Assembly (NCBI GenBank): GCA_964423425.1
Contig: CAYRES010000009.1
Coordinates: forward strand, 43,520 to 107,519
Direction of reading: 5' to 3'
Source: CAYRES01 sp964423425
GTDB taxonomy: Bacteria > Actinomycetota > Thermoleophilia > RBG-16-64-13
Length of the DNA stretch: 64,000 bases
Below, piece after piece: positions 51,433 to 61,058 of this stretch (positions are counted from its first letter, which is position 1; the number at the start of each line of letters is the position of its first letter). A program made the translations under genes and the position numbers. Below the pieces are notes generated by a model. The model searched no databases, was not told the DNA's origin, and was given only the letters and a program-made list of their open reading frames with translations.

Positions 51433-53466
51433 TTACATGCCGGTGAAGTCGGGTTTACGGCCGGACATGAAGGCCCCGATGCCCTCCTTGGCTGCCGCTG
51501 TAGTGGCAACCTTGCCGAAGGCCTGGTAACCGACCTCGAGAGCCGAGGAGAGATCGGACGCCTTCGCCCCTTCACGAACCGCTTCGAGGATTATCCGCAC
51601 CACCTCACCGGACAGGGGGACGCCGTCGACGCTCGTCGCTTCCACGTCGGCAAGAGCATCCTCCGGCACTGACAGAGCCTCGAGCGCCAGGGGCAAGGTG
51701 CCCTCCAGCTCACGGACCCGCCGTGCCGCCAGTTGCACCAGGGCCTCGTATTCTTCCTCGGTGGCCGACACCACGCCCAACTCCAGAGCCTGCGTCGCGG
51801 TCATGCGGTCACCGCGGGCCAGCATTGAAGTGAAGAGCTTTGCGGCCTGGGGCCATTTGCGATAAGGAATGATGAGCCCGCCGATGCCCGGCAGAATACC
51901 CAGGGTGACTTCGGGGAACTGGAAGAAGGCCTTCGGTGTGGACACCCGGTCGTGACACCTCATGGCGAGTTCGGCGCCACCTCCCAATGCCATGCCGTTC
52001 ACGGCCGCGACGACCGGCTTCTTCATCTGGTCGATATAGACGAGCAGCCGTGAGCAGTCGCGCGTGTACTGCGTGGAGGCTTCCGCATCTCCCAACATCT
52101 CGGGGAACCGTCCGATGTCGGCGCCGGCACAGAACGCCCTCGTGCCGAAACCTACGATGACGAAGCCCTTCACCGTCGGATCGTCCTCGTACTCCTGAAT
52201 CGCCGCGAGAATCTCGTCGTTCACGCGATCGGTAAGCGCATTCATCTGCGCCGGACGGCGGATGGTGAGGACGACGACGTCATCGAGCCTGTCCACGAGG
52301 ATGAACTGCTTGAATGCCGCCATCTCCTCGGCTTGATCGATCACCGAAAGCCCGGGGAAGCCCGGGCGCTCCTTCTCGAAGCGTTCGAGGATGCGCTTGA
52401 CCTCGGCCGCACCCAACTCGCCGAGGAGCTCCAACGGACCCTTCTTGAAGCCCAGTGCGAGGGCGCAACCGAGATCGAGGTCCTCTTCCGTGCCGATCTC
52501 CCTCGCCACGATGTCGAGGGACTGACTGTACACGATGCCGAGCAGACGATCGCGAATCTGGGCCCGGGTCTCCGCATCGACTTCCACGGGCGTACCGGGA
52601 CGATTCACCAACCACCTGTCCACGCTGTTGAAGATGTTCGCAGGCTTGTAGCACTCGCCTTCGGCCATCTGACGCTCATTCGTTTCAACGATGATCGGAT
52701 TGCCGTTCGCCATGTTCAGCACGAAGAACGGGCCGGCGAAGACGAATTCCTCCGCCACGGAATCGATCTGGCCCGAAGTCGCGCCGTCGAGTAGATAGGC
52801 GGCTTCGTTGCACCAGTTATCGAAGATACGGTCCAGCATGAAGCAAGCCACGTCGGCGGTCACAAAGGGGACCTTGCCCGTGGCTGCGAACAGCCAACGC
52901 AGGTAGTCGACCACATCGCGGTCGGACTTCGCCCAGGTGATGATCTCAACCGCCGGGTTACGCCAGGCCGGAGCAAAGAAATGAGTGACCGTGGTACGTT
53001 CAGGGTGCTCCATCCCGGCGAAGATGATCTCCGCCGGGATGGAGCTGGTATTCGACGTGATGATGGCATCGGGAGCGACCCGCTCCTCGATCATGCCGAA
53101 GATCCTCTTCTTGAGATCGATGTTCTCCGTCGCCGCCTCGATGACGAGGTCGGCGCCTTTGACGGCATCATAGTCGGTGGAGAACACGATGTTGGCGAGA
53201 ACCTTTTCGGCCGCCTCAGGCTTCATCTTGCCCCGCTTCACGCCTTTGTCGGCATACTCCTGATAGCGGGCCTTCGACGCCTCGAGAGGCTTCTCGACCA
53301 CATCGACCAACGTGAGCCTGATCTCGGGAAGTGCCGCCTTGAGGTAGTAGCCGATGTCCGGACCAATAGTGCCTGCTCCGACGATGGCCACGTGGGTGGG
53401 CAGAGTCTTCTTGGGTGCCCCGAGAAGGGGATTGCGATACCCGGGGTACAGGCTGCTTTCAGCCAT
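51433..53466 (-). CDS. 3-hydroxyacyl-CoA dehydrogenase/enoyl-CoA hydratase fusion
   Basis: A 677-residue bifunctional enzyme with the dehydrogenase first. The NAD domain has VAIVGAGTIGPDIGYYL, AATENIDLKK and VTHFFAPAWRNPAVE (catalytic His; the usual HFFNP Asn is Ala). A C-terminal HCDH helical domain follows. Residues about 395-660 are a crotonase: AFCAGADIGRF and GMALGGGAELAMRCH form the oxyanion hole. This is the reverse of the FadB order but occurs in archaea and some anaerobes. It hydrates enoyl-CoA and oxidises the 3-hydroxyacyl-CoA. It lies 15 bp after the thiolase gene, in the same operon. Confidence 0.92.
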   Translation of the reverse strand: MAESSLYPGYRNPLLGAPKKTLPTHVAIVGAGTIGPDIGYYLKAALPEIRLTLVDVVEKPLEASKARYQEYADKGVKRGKMKPEAAEKVLANIVFSTDYDAVKGADLVIEAATENIDLKKRIFGMIEERVAPDAIITSNTSSIPAEIIFAGMEHPERTTVTHFFAPAWRNPAVEIITWAKSDRDVVDYLRWLFAATGKVPFVTADVACFMLDRIFDNWCNEAAYLLDGATSGQIDSVAEEFVFAGPFFVLNMANGNPIIVETNERQMAEGECYKPANIFNSVDRWLVNRPGTPVEVDAETRAQIRDRLLGIVYSQSLDIVAREIGTEEDLDLGCALALGFKKGPLELLGELGAAEVKRILERFEKERPGFPGLSVIDQAEEMAAFKQFILVDRLDDVVVLTIRRPAQMNALTDRVNDEILAAIQEYEDDPTVKGFVIVGFGTRAFCAGADIGRFPEMLGDAEASTQYTRDCSRLLVYIDQMKKPVVAAVNGMALGGGAELAMRCHDRVSTPKAFFQFPEVTLGILPGIGGLIIPYRKWPQAAKLFTSMLARGDRMTATQALELGVVSATEEEYEALVQLAARRVRELEGTLPLALEALSVPEDALADVEATSVDGVPLSGEVVRIILEAVREGAKASDLSSALEVGYQAFGKVATTAAAKEGIGAFMSGRKPDFTGM

Positions 53467-53481
53467 GGAAAGTCTCCTTTG

Positions 53482-54696
53482 CTACCCGACCTTGACGACG
53501 AGGGTGGCACCTGTATCGCCGGCGGCGCAGCCGGATGCCGCCCCGAAGCCGCCACCCTCGATCACCAGCTGTTCGATCATCTCCACAACGTGGCGAACCA
53601 TGGTGGCCGCGTGCGGATGGCCGTAGATGAGGGAGCAACCGTAGTCGTTGTAGCCTTTGTAGGGGTCGACACCGAGCTTCTTGGCCATGTTGACATCATT
53701 GACCGCGAACGGGCTGTGAGTCTTCCAGACTTTAATGTCTTGAGGCGTCAGCCCCGCTTTGGCCAGAGCCATCTCGGTCGCCGGCACGGGTGCCGCGCCC
53801 ATGCGGGCCTTCGCGGCCCGCGCGTAGCCAAAGGAGACGACCTGAATCTCTGGACCATCGGGATCGGCCAGTTCCTTCGCCTTTTCCCGGGTGCACACCG
53901 AGAGGCAGGCATTGCCGTCCGCCGGGTGGGTCTGTGCGGCGAAGCTGTGGATGCCGTCTTCGTTGACCGGCTTGAGCGCAGCGATGGCCTCGGGCGAAGT
54001 CTCGGTGATACCTTCGTCGGCCTCGACTACGATGGTCTTCTTCTTGCTGATCTGAACTTCGAGCGGGAACATGTAGCGCTTCTGGAACTCCCGATCGTTC
54101 TTGAGGGCGTCCTGATACTGCTGGTAGCGCACCCAGGAAAGCTCGTCGCACTCCTCCTTGGTGATACCGTTCTCTTTCCCGACCAGGTCGGCGGTGGTGA
54201 CCATGGGGAGCTTGCCCCAGGGATCATAGTTGAAGTTGTCCATGACCCAGTCTTCGCGCTCTACATATCCACCGGGACCCATCGGGTTCGGCCACACGGA
54301 GTGGGGGCCGTTCGAGACTCGATCGTTGCCGATGCTCATGACCCAGTCGGCCGAGCCAACTTCGCATGCCATGGACGCCTGGTAAACCATCGTGGTGCCG
54401 GTGCTGCAGGCTTGGCTGATCCACACTCCGACGGTACGCTCTGCTCCGAGCAGCGCCGCAACCCAGCTGCCATTCCAGAACGCGTGCTTTGAAGCAACGG
54501 TATTGCCGCAATTCACATAGTCGAGCTGCATGGGATCCCAGTCGGGATGGCGTTCGGCAAGCCACCGCTTCACCGTGGCACCGGCCAGTTTGACCGGGTG
54601 TTCAGTGGCAAGGCTACCTTGCCAGCGAACAAATGGGGAAGCGTAGTATCCCTTGTAGGGGATCCAAGCGTTCTTGAACATTCCCTTTTCGTACAT
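53482..54696 (-). CDS. Thiolase-family acyl-CoA C-acyltransferase
   Basis: A 404-residue thiolase: nucleophile Cys97 in ISQACSTGTT, catalytic His in YGHPHAATMVRH, and second Cys390 in FGAASGCAAGDTG. It has the thiolase length but an N-terminus and insert (GGYVEREDWVM region) closer to SCP2/nonspecific thiolases than to FadA. It would cleave a 3-ketoacyl-CoA with CoA. First gene of the two-gene operon with HCDH-ECH. Confidence 0.88.
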   Translation of the reverse strand: MYEKGMFKNAWIPYKGYYASPFVRWQGSLATEHPVKLAGATVKRWLAERHPDWDPMQLDYVNCGNTVASKHAFWNGSWVAALLGAERTVGVWISQACSTGTTMVYQASMACEVGSADWVMSIGNDRVSNGPHSVWPNPMGPGGYVEREDWVMDNFNYDPWGKLPMVTTADLVGKENGITKEECDELSWVRYQQYQDALKNDREFQKRYMFPLEVQISKKKTIVVEADEGITETSPEAIAALKPVNEDGIHSFAAQTHPADGNACLSVCTREKAKELADPDGPEIQVVSFGYARAAKARMGAAPVPATEMALAKAGLTPQDIKVWKTHSPFAVNDVNMAKKLGVDPYKGYNDYGCSLIYGHPHAATMVRHVVEMIEQLVIEGGGFGAASGCAAGDTGATLVVKVG

Positions 54697-54752
54697 CAGA
54701 TCCTCCGTTTGTGTGTGGACTCTCCGATTCCCCCTTCAGTCCCCCGTCTGGT

Positions 54753-54795
54753 GCGGGCTGGGGCCCCCGCGCGGTGCGCGGGGGCCCCAGCCCGC
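54753..54795 (-). terminator. Perfect 20-bp hairpin after the TRAP operon
   Basis: GCGGGCTGGGGCCCCCGCGC and its complement flank a three-base loop, between the TRAP large permease stop and the thiolase start. Very stable; no T run on the minus strand. Confidence 0.75.
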
Positions 54796-54814
54796 TTTCA
54801 CGTCGATACCGGCA

Positions 54815-56116
54815 TCAGATGCCACTCGAGACAATACCCGTGATGATCTGCGGGAAGGCGATGAGCAGTGCGATCGTGACGGCAAACGCAGGCATGAACC
54901 ACACTGCCCCCTTGAAGATGGTCTGGATGGGCACCTCCGGCCGTAACCCCTTCACGATGTAGAGGCAAAGGCCCACCGGCGGGGTGATGGCACCAAAGGT
55001 GGTGATGGTGTTCACCAACACCGCAAACCAGATAGGATCGTAGCCCATGGCAATGATGAGGGGGAAGAACACCGGTACGCTGAGCGTGAGGAAGCCCAAG
55101 GCGTCGGTGAGCATACCTCCCACCACATACACCACGATGACCAACATGAGCACCCAGAAACGCGGGACATCAACTGTAGCCACCCAGTCGGCCATGGTCT
55201 GCGGCAGGCGGGTGAAGGTGAGGAAACGGCCGAGCACCACGGCGCCGGCCACCAGCATCACCACCATGGTCGACGTGCTGATGGTGTCCATGACCGCACG
55301 CTTGAACCCTTCCCACTTAAGCTTGCGCCTGACCAACCCGATGAGAATGGCTCCCGCCGAACCGAACGCCCCACCCTCTGTGGGTGTGAACCAACCGAGA
55401 AACATCCCCGCCATGACGAACACGAAGAGCATCAGCGTCTCGATCACTCCACCGAGAGACTTGATCTTCTCGAGCCACGTGGTCTTCGGTCCCGCCGGAC
55501 CGAGATTCTTGTTGCGCGCGCAGGCGATGAAGACTGCCGCGATCATGAACACCGCGAGGAGGATACCGGCAGGAATCGTGGCGATGAACAGCTTCGCGAT
55601 CGAGAGGTTGGTCTGCAGCGCCACGATAATGAGCACAACGCTCGGCGGGATCATGACTCCGAGGGTGCCCCCGGTAGCCACTGCTCCACACGCGAGCGCA
55701 TCATCGTACTTGTATTTTTTCATGATGGGCAGAGCAATGGTACCCATGGTGGCCGTGGTAGCCCCATTGGAACCACAGATGGCCCCGAACGCAGTCGACG
55801 CGGCCACCGTGGTGGCAGCCAATCCTCCGCGGAATTGACCGATCCATTTGAACGCGCTCTCGAACAGGTCGGTCGTCACCCCTGTTCGAAACGCGATATT
55901 CCCCATGAACACGAAGAGCGGCACGACGCTCATGCCGTAAGAACCGAGCTGTATCCAGATGTCGGAGCCCAAGATGTTGAGCGCCACAGTCAGGTCGGCC
56001 GCCAGCCAAAGACCGAGGAAGCCCACGGCGAACATGGCGAACGCCACGGGCATCTCAAGTAGCATGAGCACAAGCAGGATGACGATCCCCAAGATCGCCT
56101 GTTGGGTGGGGGTCAT
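54815..56116 (-). CDS. dctM: TRAP transporter large permease (DctM type)
   Basis: A 433-residue polytopic protein with about 12 hydrophobic helices. DctM features are FVFMGNIAFRTGVTTDLFE, the glycine-rich SNGATTATMGTIALPIM, and IPPSVVLIIVALQTN. It forms the ion-coupled channel for the organic acid captured by the DctP protein. Its ATG overlaps the small permease stop (ATGA). Co-transcribed with dctQ. Confidence 0.93.
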   Translation of the reverse strand: MTPTQQAILGIVILLVLMLLEMPVAFAMFAVGFLGLWLAADLTVALNILGSDIWIQLGSYGMSVVPLFVFMGNIAFRTGVTTDLFESAFKWIGQFRGGLAATTVAASTAFGAICGSNGATTATMGTIALPIMKKYKYDDALACGAVATGGTLGVMIPPSVVLIIVALQTNLSIAKLFIATIPAGILLAVFMIAAVFIACARNKNLGPAGPKTTWLEKIKSLGGVIETLMLFVFVMAGMFLGWFTPTEGGAFGSAGAILIGLVRRKLKWEGFKRAVMDTISTSTMVVMLVAGAVVLGRFLTFTRLPQTMADWVATVDVPRFWVLMLVIVVYVVGGMLTDALGFLTLSVPVFFPLIIAMGYDPIWFAVLVNTITTFGAITPPVGLCLYIVKGLRPEVPIQTIFKGAVWFMPAFAVTIALLIAFPQIITGIVSSGI

Positions 56117-56625
56117 TCGCTACCCCCCCCCTTGCGTGCAGCCTTCTGGAATGACATCAGTGAATCCACCAGTAGTTTGATGGCGAACAAACCGATCAGT
56201 ATGGCCAGGATCGTGACCACGTACCAATAGGGTATTTGCATCGTCTCGGACAACCGAGCGGGTAGACCACCCCGGCCCCGAAGATCGAGTGACAAATTGA
56301 AGATACGGCTCACCGCAACGCCGAACAACACGGTATCGGCGAGGAGCATGACACCGACGATAACCGCACGCACCCTCCGATTGATGCGACTGGTGAGGAT
56401 GTCGATGGCTATGTGAGCCTTCTTGTTTTGCGAATAGATCAGGGCAAAACCGGCAACAAGAGCCGCCGACCAGCCCACGATCTCAACGGTCCCAGCAAAA
56501 GCCTGCCAGACCTGGCGAAGGATGATATTCACCACGGTCAGGGTCATCATCGCCACAAGGAGAGTGCCGGAGACAACCGCCAGCCAGTCACCCACTCGGG
56601 CAACGAATCTATCAATGGCCCCCAC
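56113..56625 (-). CDS. dctQ: TRAP transporter small permease (DctQ type)
   Basis: A 170-residue protein with four membrane helices. The conserved MTLTVVNIILRQVW in helix one/two and LIYSQNKKAHIAIDIL match DctQ. It pairs with DctM to form the transporter core. ATG 56625 follows a 205-bp gap from dctP that contains stem-loops. Confidence 0.9.
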   Translation of the reverse strand: MGAIDRFVARVGDWLAVVSGTLLVAMMTLTVVNIILRQVWQAFAGTVEIVGWSAALVAGFALIYSQNKKAHIAIDILTSRINRRVRAVIVGVMLLADTVLFGVAVSRIFNLSLDLRGRGGLPARLSETMQIPYWYVVTILAILIGLFAIKLLVDSLMSFQKAARKGGGSE

Positions 56626-56704
56626 CGTGCCTCCTTTCTAAGAATCGAGAGACAGTCCCGCCCGAACATGCGAAGTACAGCTACAATCACAGCCCGTGGA
56701 ATAC

Positions 56705-56747
56705 GGGGCGCCCCCCGGCTCGAATCCGCCCGGCCGGAGAGCGCCCC
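56705..56747 (-). terminator. Possible attenuator between dctP and dctQ
   Basis: GGGGCGC (56705-56711) and GCGCCCC (56741-56747) can form a seven-bp stem enclosing further GC pairing; a second small stem, CATCTC/GAGATG, lies at 56773-56791. Such structures after binding-protein genes often let dctP be expressed more than the permeases. Confidence 0.4.
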
Positions 56748-56830
56748 CTTCAATTTCGAGTGGTCACCAACGCATCTCTTCGATTGAGATGGGCCGGCAA
56801 TAACACCGCTTGCTCTACGATCAGCTCGCG

Positions 56831-57919
56831 TTACTTGTTCTGCGCCGCCATCTCGACCAGTTTGGCGTAGAAGTCGGTGGCACCAGGGTCGGCCTTCGCA
56901 GCTTCGGCAACATATGCGTCATTGAACGGCACGAGGATGTCCGCCCAGTTCTGGGCTTCGTCGGCCGACAGGGTAACCCATTCGAAGTTCTCGCCTTCGG
57001 CGTACTCCAGTGACTTCTGTACCTGTTCATCGAGATACGCACCAGTCCAGACCGCGTACTCGCGAGAGATGTCGTCCATGACCTGCTTCACGTTGTCAGG
57101 CAGTGCTTCGTACTTGTCCTTGGCCATGACAGCGAGGAAGGTGACGAGGCCCGTGGGGTAATCGACGCCGAACTTCAGGGTCTCGGCGTACTTGAAGTCG
57201 AACAGCGTCTCGCGAGAGGAAAGGACGCCCTTGATGACACCGGTCTGAAGGGCCTGGCCCACCTCGGACTGAGGCATACCGACCGGGGCCGCGCCGAGAG
57301 CTTCAAGGTACTTCGGGCCACCGGGTATACGGATCTCTTTGCCCTTGAGGCCGTCGAGGGTATCAACCTTGTCGATGGTCATGATGTAGGCGGGCTCCAT
57401 ACCGAAGATGGTGACCACGTGGAACTGGGCAAGTTCCTGCGGCATCATTTCCATGGTGACGTCCCACACCGTGGCGCTCGCCTGCTCCGCGCTCTCATAG
57501 AGGCCCGGAAGGTCGTTCACCGCCAGAACCGGGAAACGCCCCGGCTCGTAGGTGGGGCAGGAGAGACCGATGTCGGCCGTGCCCTGCAGAACACCGTCGT
57601 ACATGTTCTGCGGAGTGAGAAGCGTGCCGCCGAAGAACATCTGTACTTCGACCTGGCCGTTGGTCCTCTTGCTCATTTCCTCCGCCCACCATTTCATGCC
57701 AACGGCGGGGAAAGTATTCTCGGGAGCAAAGAAAGCGTACTTAAGGGTGACTTTGGGACCAGGCTCTGCAGTGGTAGTGGTGGTCTCGTCGCCGTTCGCA
57801 GCCGTCGTGGTCGTCTCGGGAGCGGCCGTGGTGGTCGTGGTTCCGCCGCATGCCGCGAGCGCGACTGCAACCAATGCGATGACGAGTACGGAAACGATCA
57901 ACCAAGAAGTCTTTTTCAT
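56831..57919 (-). CDS. dctP: TRAP transporter substrate-binding lipoprotein (DctP type)
   Basis: A 362-residue secreted lipoprotein. Signal peptide MKKTSWLIVSVLVIALVAV, lipobox LAAC at about residues 21-24, then a Thr-rich linker of about 35 residues. The mature domain has the DctP features LKYAFFAPENTFPAVGMKWWAEEMSKR cut short here as two parts, GVLQGTADIG and the GLKGKEIRIPGG region with the carboxylate-binding Arg. It would bind a carboxylate; the DctP7-like subfamily often takes aromatic or keto acids. Start ATG 57919. Driven by a clear promoter 146 bp upstream. Confidence 0.93.
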   Translation of the reverse strand: MKKTSWLIVSVLVIALVAVALAACGGTTTTTAAPETTTTAANGDETTTTTAEPGPKVTLKYAFFAPENTFPAVGMKWWAEEMSKRTNGQVEVQMFFGGTLLTPQNMYDGVLQGTADIGLSCPTYEPGRFPVLAVNDLPGLYESAEQASATVWDVTMEMMPQELAQFHVVTIFGMEPAYIMTIDKVDTLDGLKGKEIRIPGGPKYLEALGAAPVGMPQSEVGQALQTGVIKGVLSSRETLFDFKYAETLKFGVDYPTGLVTFLAVMAKDKYEALPDNVKQVMDDISREYAVWTGAYLDEQVQKSLEYAEGENFEWVTLSADEAQNWADILVPFNDAYVAEAAKADPGATDFYAKLVEMAAQNK

Positions 57920-58064
57920 GTGTGCTATCCCCATCCTTGCTTAGTTCGGTACGAGACGATTAGGGCGCGCGCCATATGACCGCAGGCACACGTCGAACCG
58001 CGCATCCGTCCAACTCGAATCCCCGCAGGTATCCACCTCCTCCCCTCGAAGTTTCCCGAGGTTG

Positions 58065-58093
58065 ATAATACTACTTTGCACCAACCGAACCAA
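58065..58093 (-). promoter_or_regulatory. Sigma70-type promoter of the TRAP operon
   Basis: Minus-strand TTGGTT (58093-58088) and TATTAT (58070-58065) are exactly 17 bp apart, the best promoter-like match in the island. It lies in the 305-bp gap between dctP and the Mo-hydroxylase operon, which otherwise holds the terminator at 58165-58202 and a roughly 140-base leader that may be regulatory. Confidence 0.65.
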
Positions 58094-58164
58094 AACTTTC
58101 ATCCCAGGCGGCTGGAAGACATGTACGGCGGTGCGGGCTGTGACCGCAGCCACCCCGGAAACGG

Positions 58165-58202
58165 GGGACTGCCCCTCGACAAATGGGACGGGGGGCAGTC
58201 CC
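58165..58202 (-). terminator. Hairpin after the molybdenum hydroxylase operon
   Basis: GGGACTGCCCC (58165-58175) pairs with GGGGCAGTCCC (58192-58202) over a 16-base loop, with partial pairing continuing outward. It lies 22 bp after the large-subunit stop. Confidence 0.65.
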
Positions 58203-58224
58203 GCCCGGTTCCGTCCGATGCCGC

Positions 58225-60594
58225 CTAGGCCACGTCGCGTCCTTCCTTCTGGAACACCCCCTCGAGCACCCGGTCGGGGCTCATGGGCAGTCTCCAGTAG
58301 CGGACGCCGATGGCGTCGTAGATGGCGTTGGCGATGGCGGGGGCCACCGGCACCAGGCCGGGCTCGCCCACGCCCTTCGCCCCATACGGCCCTTCCGGGT
58401 CGTCGGTCTCCACCACGATGGTCTCGATGGGTGGAGTGTCAAGGGCGGTAAGTATCTTGTAATCACGGAAGTTGGGGTTGAGCATGCGCCCCTCTTCGAA
58501 GAGCATCTCCTCGGTGAGGGCGTAGCCCACGCCCTGCATGATGCCCCCGTAGGCCTGCCCGTCAAGCAGCATGGGGTTGATGGCCCGGCCTATGTCGTGG
58601 GCGGCCACGTAGCGCACGATCTCCACCTGTCCGGTCTCGGTGTCCACCTCGACCTCGGCGGCGTGTACACCCCAGGTGTAGGACATGGAGAAGTTGCCGT
58701 GGAAGTCACCGGCTAGGAGCCTGTTGTTCGGCTCCCAGAAGTTCGAGGCCATGAACATGGTGTTGCCCTTGGGGGCCATGTGGGCCTTGCGCAGCATTTT
58801 GGGTAGCTTCGTGGTCTTCTCGGCGTCGCTCTTCACGATGACCATACCGTCCTGAATGGCGATGTCGTCCACCGTGGTCTCGAGCTGAGCGGCGAAGTTG
58901 TTCAGCATCTGCTCCCGCACGATCTCCGCGCAGGCCTTGGCCGAGTTGCCGGCCACGAAGGTGGAGCGGGAGGCATGGCAGCCGGCATCCCAGCCGCAGG
59001 CGTCGGTATCGCCCACATGGATGGCCACCATGTCGGGCTTGACCCCCAGGGTCTCGGCCACGATCTGGCGCAGTACCGTGTCCAGCCCCTGGCCGATGTC
59101 CTGGGAGCCGGAGTACACGTCCACCCAACCGGCGTCGTCGATCTTGATCGCGGTGGCGCAGCCGTCGGACTTGTAGATCTTGGCGCCGCCCCCCACGTGC
59201 AAGAGCGAGGCGATGCCCATGCCCCGGGCCTTGGGCTCACCCGCCACCGGGCCGCTGGTCCTGCCGGTGAAGCCGATCTGGTCGATGACCTTGTCCATGC
59301 ACTCCCGGTGGCCGCAGGTCTTGGGCAGGAAGCCCTGCGGAGTCTCCTCCACGATATTGGCGTTCTTCAGACGGAACTCGTAGGGGTCGATACCCGCCTT
59401 CTCCGCCAACACGTCCAGGTTGGTCTCGATGGCGAAGGTGGCCTGGGGGTTGCCGTAGCCGCGCATGGCTTGGGCCCAGGTGTTGTTGGTATAGATACAG
59501 GTGGCCTTGAACAGCACGTTGGGCACCCGGTAGAGGCTGGTCATGGGCATCATCATCACCGAGGGGGTGGTGGTACCCCAGGAGATGTAGGCGCCGTTGT
59601 CGAGAGTGGCCTCTATGTGCCGGAAGGTGAGGTAGCCCTCTTTGTCGCAACCATGGCGCACCTTGAAGGAGGCCGCCTGGCGCGGGGAGGTGGCAAAGAA
59701 CTCCTCTTCCCGGGTGAAGACCACTTTCACCGGCCGCTGGGTGGTGCGGCTCAAGAGCATGGCGATGTACTGGTAGCCGTAGGTGTCCAGCTTGGAGCCG
59801 AAGCCGCCCCCGATCTTGGGCGTGACTATGCGTACCCGACCCTTGGCGCCCATGGCCTTCATGGCGTCCTGAAAGTCGGCCTTGGCCAGGGAGGGGATCT
59901 GGGTGATGTCGTACATGGTCAGATTGTCGCCGGCATCAAAGCTGGCGATGCAGGCGGAGGTGCCCAGGCAGCAGTGCGTCACCCAAGGGAGATGCACCTC
60001 GGTCTCGGCGATGAAGGCGGCTTCCTCTTCACCCTTGGCGATGTCGCCGGCTTCTACCTTCCACGGCAGACGGATGCGATTGTCTTTCAAATCCTTGCCT
60101 CGAGCGTCCGTCTCGTGAATGAGAGGAGCGTCGGCAGCCATGGCCGAGGCCGGGTCAAAGACGGTGGGCAGGTCTTCGTAGACCACCTTGATCTTGGCCA
60201 CCGCCTCTTCGGCCGCCTCGAACGAGGTAGCGGCCACCGCGGCGACCTCATCCCGGTAGGAGCGGACCTTGTCCTTCTTCAAGACCGGCTGGTCCTTCAT
60301 GAAACCGATGCGGATCTCGGGGGTGTTGGCGCCGGTCACGATGGCACGCACACCCGGGACCTGCTCCGCCTCGGAGGTGTCGATGGACACGATCTTGGCG
60401 TGGGCGCGCTCCGACCACTTGATCTTGGCGTAGAGCAGGCCCGGCAGTTCCATGTCGTAGATGTACTGGGCCTGTCCGAGGACCTTCTCGAGGGCGTCGC
60501 TCTTGGGAATACGCTTGCCGACGACCATGAGTTCGTCGCATACCTTCAGTTCAGTATCCACCGCCGGGGTGGCACGTTCGCTACGGTCTGTCAT
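58225..60594 (-). CDS. Molybdenum hydroxylase large subunit (xanthine dehydrogenase family)
   Basis: A 789-residue Mo-binding subunit. An N-terminal hammerhead domain (VGKRIPKSDALEKVLGQAQYIYD) and the Moco-binding core have IGGGFGSK, MRGYGNPQATFAIE, SQDIGQGLDTVL and the catalytic Glu in KGVGEPGLVP. The loop AYRCSFR of CO dehydrogenase is absent, and the FAD partner lacks the extra 4Fe-4S insertion of 4-hydroxybenzoyl-CoA reductase, so it is probably a hydroxylase of an N-heterocycle, purine or aromatic substrate. Start ATG 60594 overlaps the small-subunit stop by four bases; a longer frame to 60930 is antisense-like and rejected. Confidence 0.9.
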   Translation of the reverse strand: MTDRSERATPAVDTELKVCDELMVVGKRIPKSDALEKVLGQAQYIYDMELPGLLYAKIKWSERAHAKIVSIDTSEAEQVPGVRAIVTGANTPEIRIGFMKDQPVLKKDKVRSYRDEVAAVAATSFEAAEEAVAKIKVVYEDLPTVFDPASAMAADAPLIHETDARGKDLKDNRIRLPWKVEAGDIAKGEEEAAFIAETEVHLPWVTHCCLGTSACIASFDAGDNLTMYDITQIPSLAKADFQDAMKAMGAKGRVRIVTPKIGGGFGSKLDTYGYQYIAMLLSRTTQRPVKVVFTREEEFFATSPRQAASFKVRHGCDKEGYLTFRHIEATLDNGAYISWGTTTPSVMMMPMTSLYRVPNVLFKATCIYTNNTWAQAMRGYGNPQATFAIETNLDVLAEKAGIDPYEFRLKNANIVEETPQGFLPKTCGHRECMDKVIDQIGFTGRTSGPVAGEPKARGMGIASLLHVGGGAKIYKSDGCATAIKIDDAGWVDVYSGSQDIGQGLDTVLRQIVAETLGVKPDMVAIHVGDTDACGWDAGCHASRSTFVAGNSAKACAEIVREQMLNNFAAQLETTVDDIAIQDGMVIVKSDAEKTTKLPKMLRKAHMAPKGNTMFMASNFWEPNNRLLAGDFHGNFSMSYTWGVHAAEVEVDTETGQVEIVRYVAAHDIGRAINPMLLDGQAYGGIMQGVGYALTEEMLFEEGRMLNPNFRDYKILTALDTPPIETIVVETDDPEGPYGAKGVGEPGLVPVAPAIANAIYDAIGVRYWRLPMSPDRVLEGVFQKEGRDVA

Positions 60595-61058
60595 TTTTTC
60601 ATCTCCTCGGCCGCTGCGAGTACCGCGTCCACGATCTGACGGTAGCCCGTGCACCGGCAGATGTTGCCGGCGATGGCCACCTTGACCTGCTGTTCGGTGG
60701 GGCTGGGGGTGGCGTCGAGCAGGGCTTTGGCGGACATGATCATGCCCGGGGTGCAGAAACCGCACTGCACCGCTCCGTACTCCATGAAGGCCTTCTGCAG
60801 GGGATGGAGGGAACCGCTCTCCAGGACCAGCCCTTCCACGGTCACCACCGTGCGGCCGTCCAGCTCGGCGGCCGGGTAGAGGCAGCTGGTGACGGCGACC
60901 CCGTCCACGATCACCGTGCAGGCACCGCACTCACCGGCGCCGCAGCCTTCCTTGGCGCCGGACAACCCCATGTCGGAGAGTACGCGCAGGAGATTCCAGT
61001 CTTCCTCCACACTCACCGACGCGGGGGATCCATTCAATGTGAACTCTATGGCTTTCAC
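60591..61058 (-). CDS. Molybdenum hydroxylase [2Fe-2S] small subunit
   Basis: A 155-residue subunit with two [2Fe-2S] clusters. The plant-ferredoxin-type domain has CGAGECGACTV and a later SCL; the C-terminal domain has CGFCTPGM and CRCTGY. It passes electrons from the Mo site to FAD. Co-translated with the large subunit. Confidence 0.95.
   Translation of the reverse strand: MKAIEFTLNGSPASVSVEEDWNLLRVLSDMGLSGAKEGCGAGECGACTVIVDGVAVTSCLYPAAELDGRTVVTVEGLVLESGSLHPLQKAFMEYGAVQCGFCTPGMIMSAKALLDATPSPTEQQVKVAIAGNICRCTGYRQIVDAVLAAAEEMKK

Noticed and set aside
58975..60639. 554-codon plus-strand frame opposite the Mo-hydroxylase large subunit
   Set aside because: Mirror of strongly biased codons; the coding strand has full family motifs.
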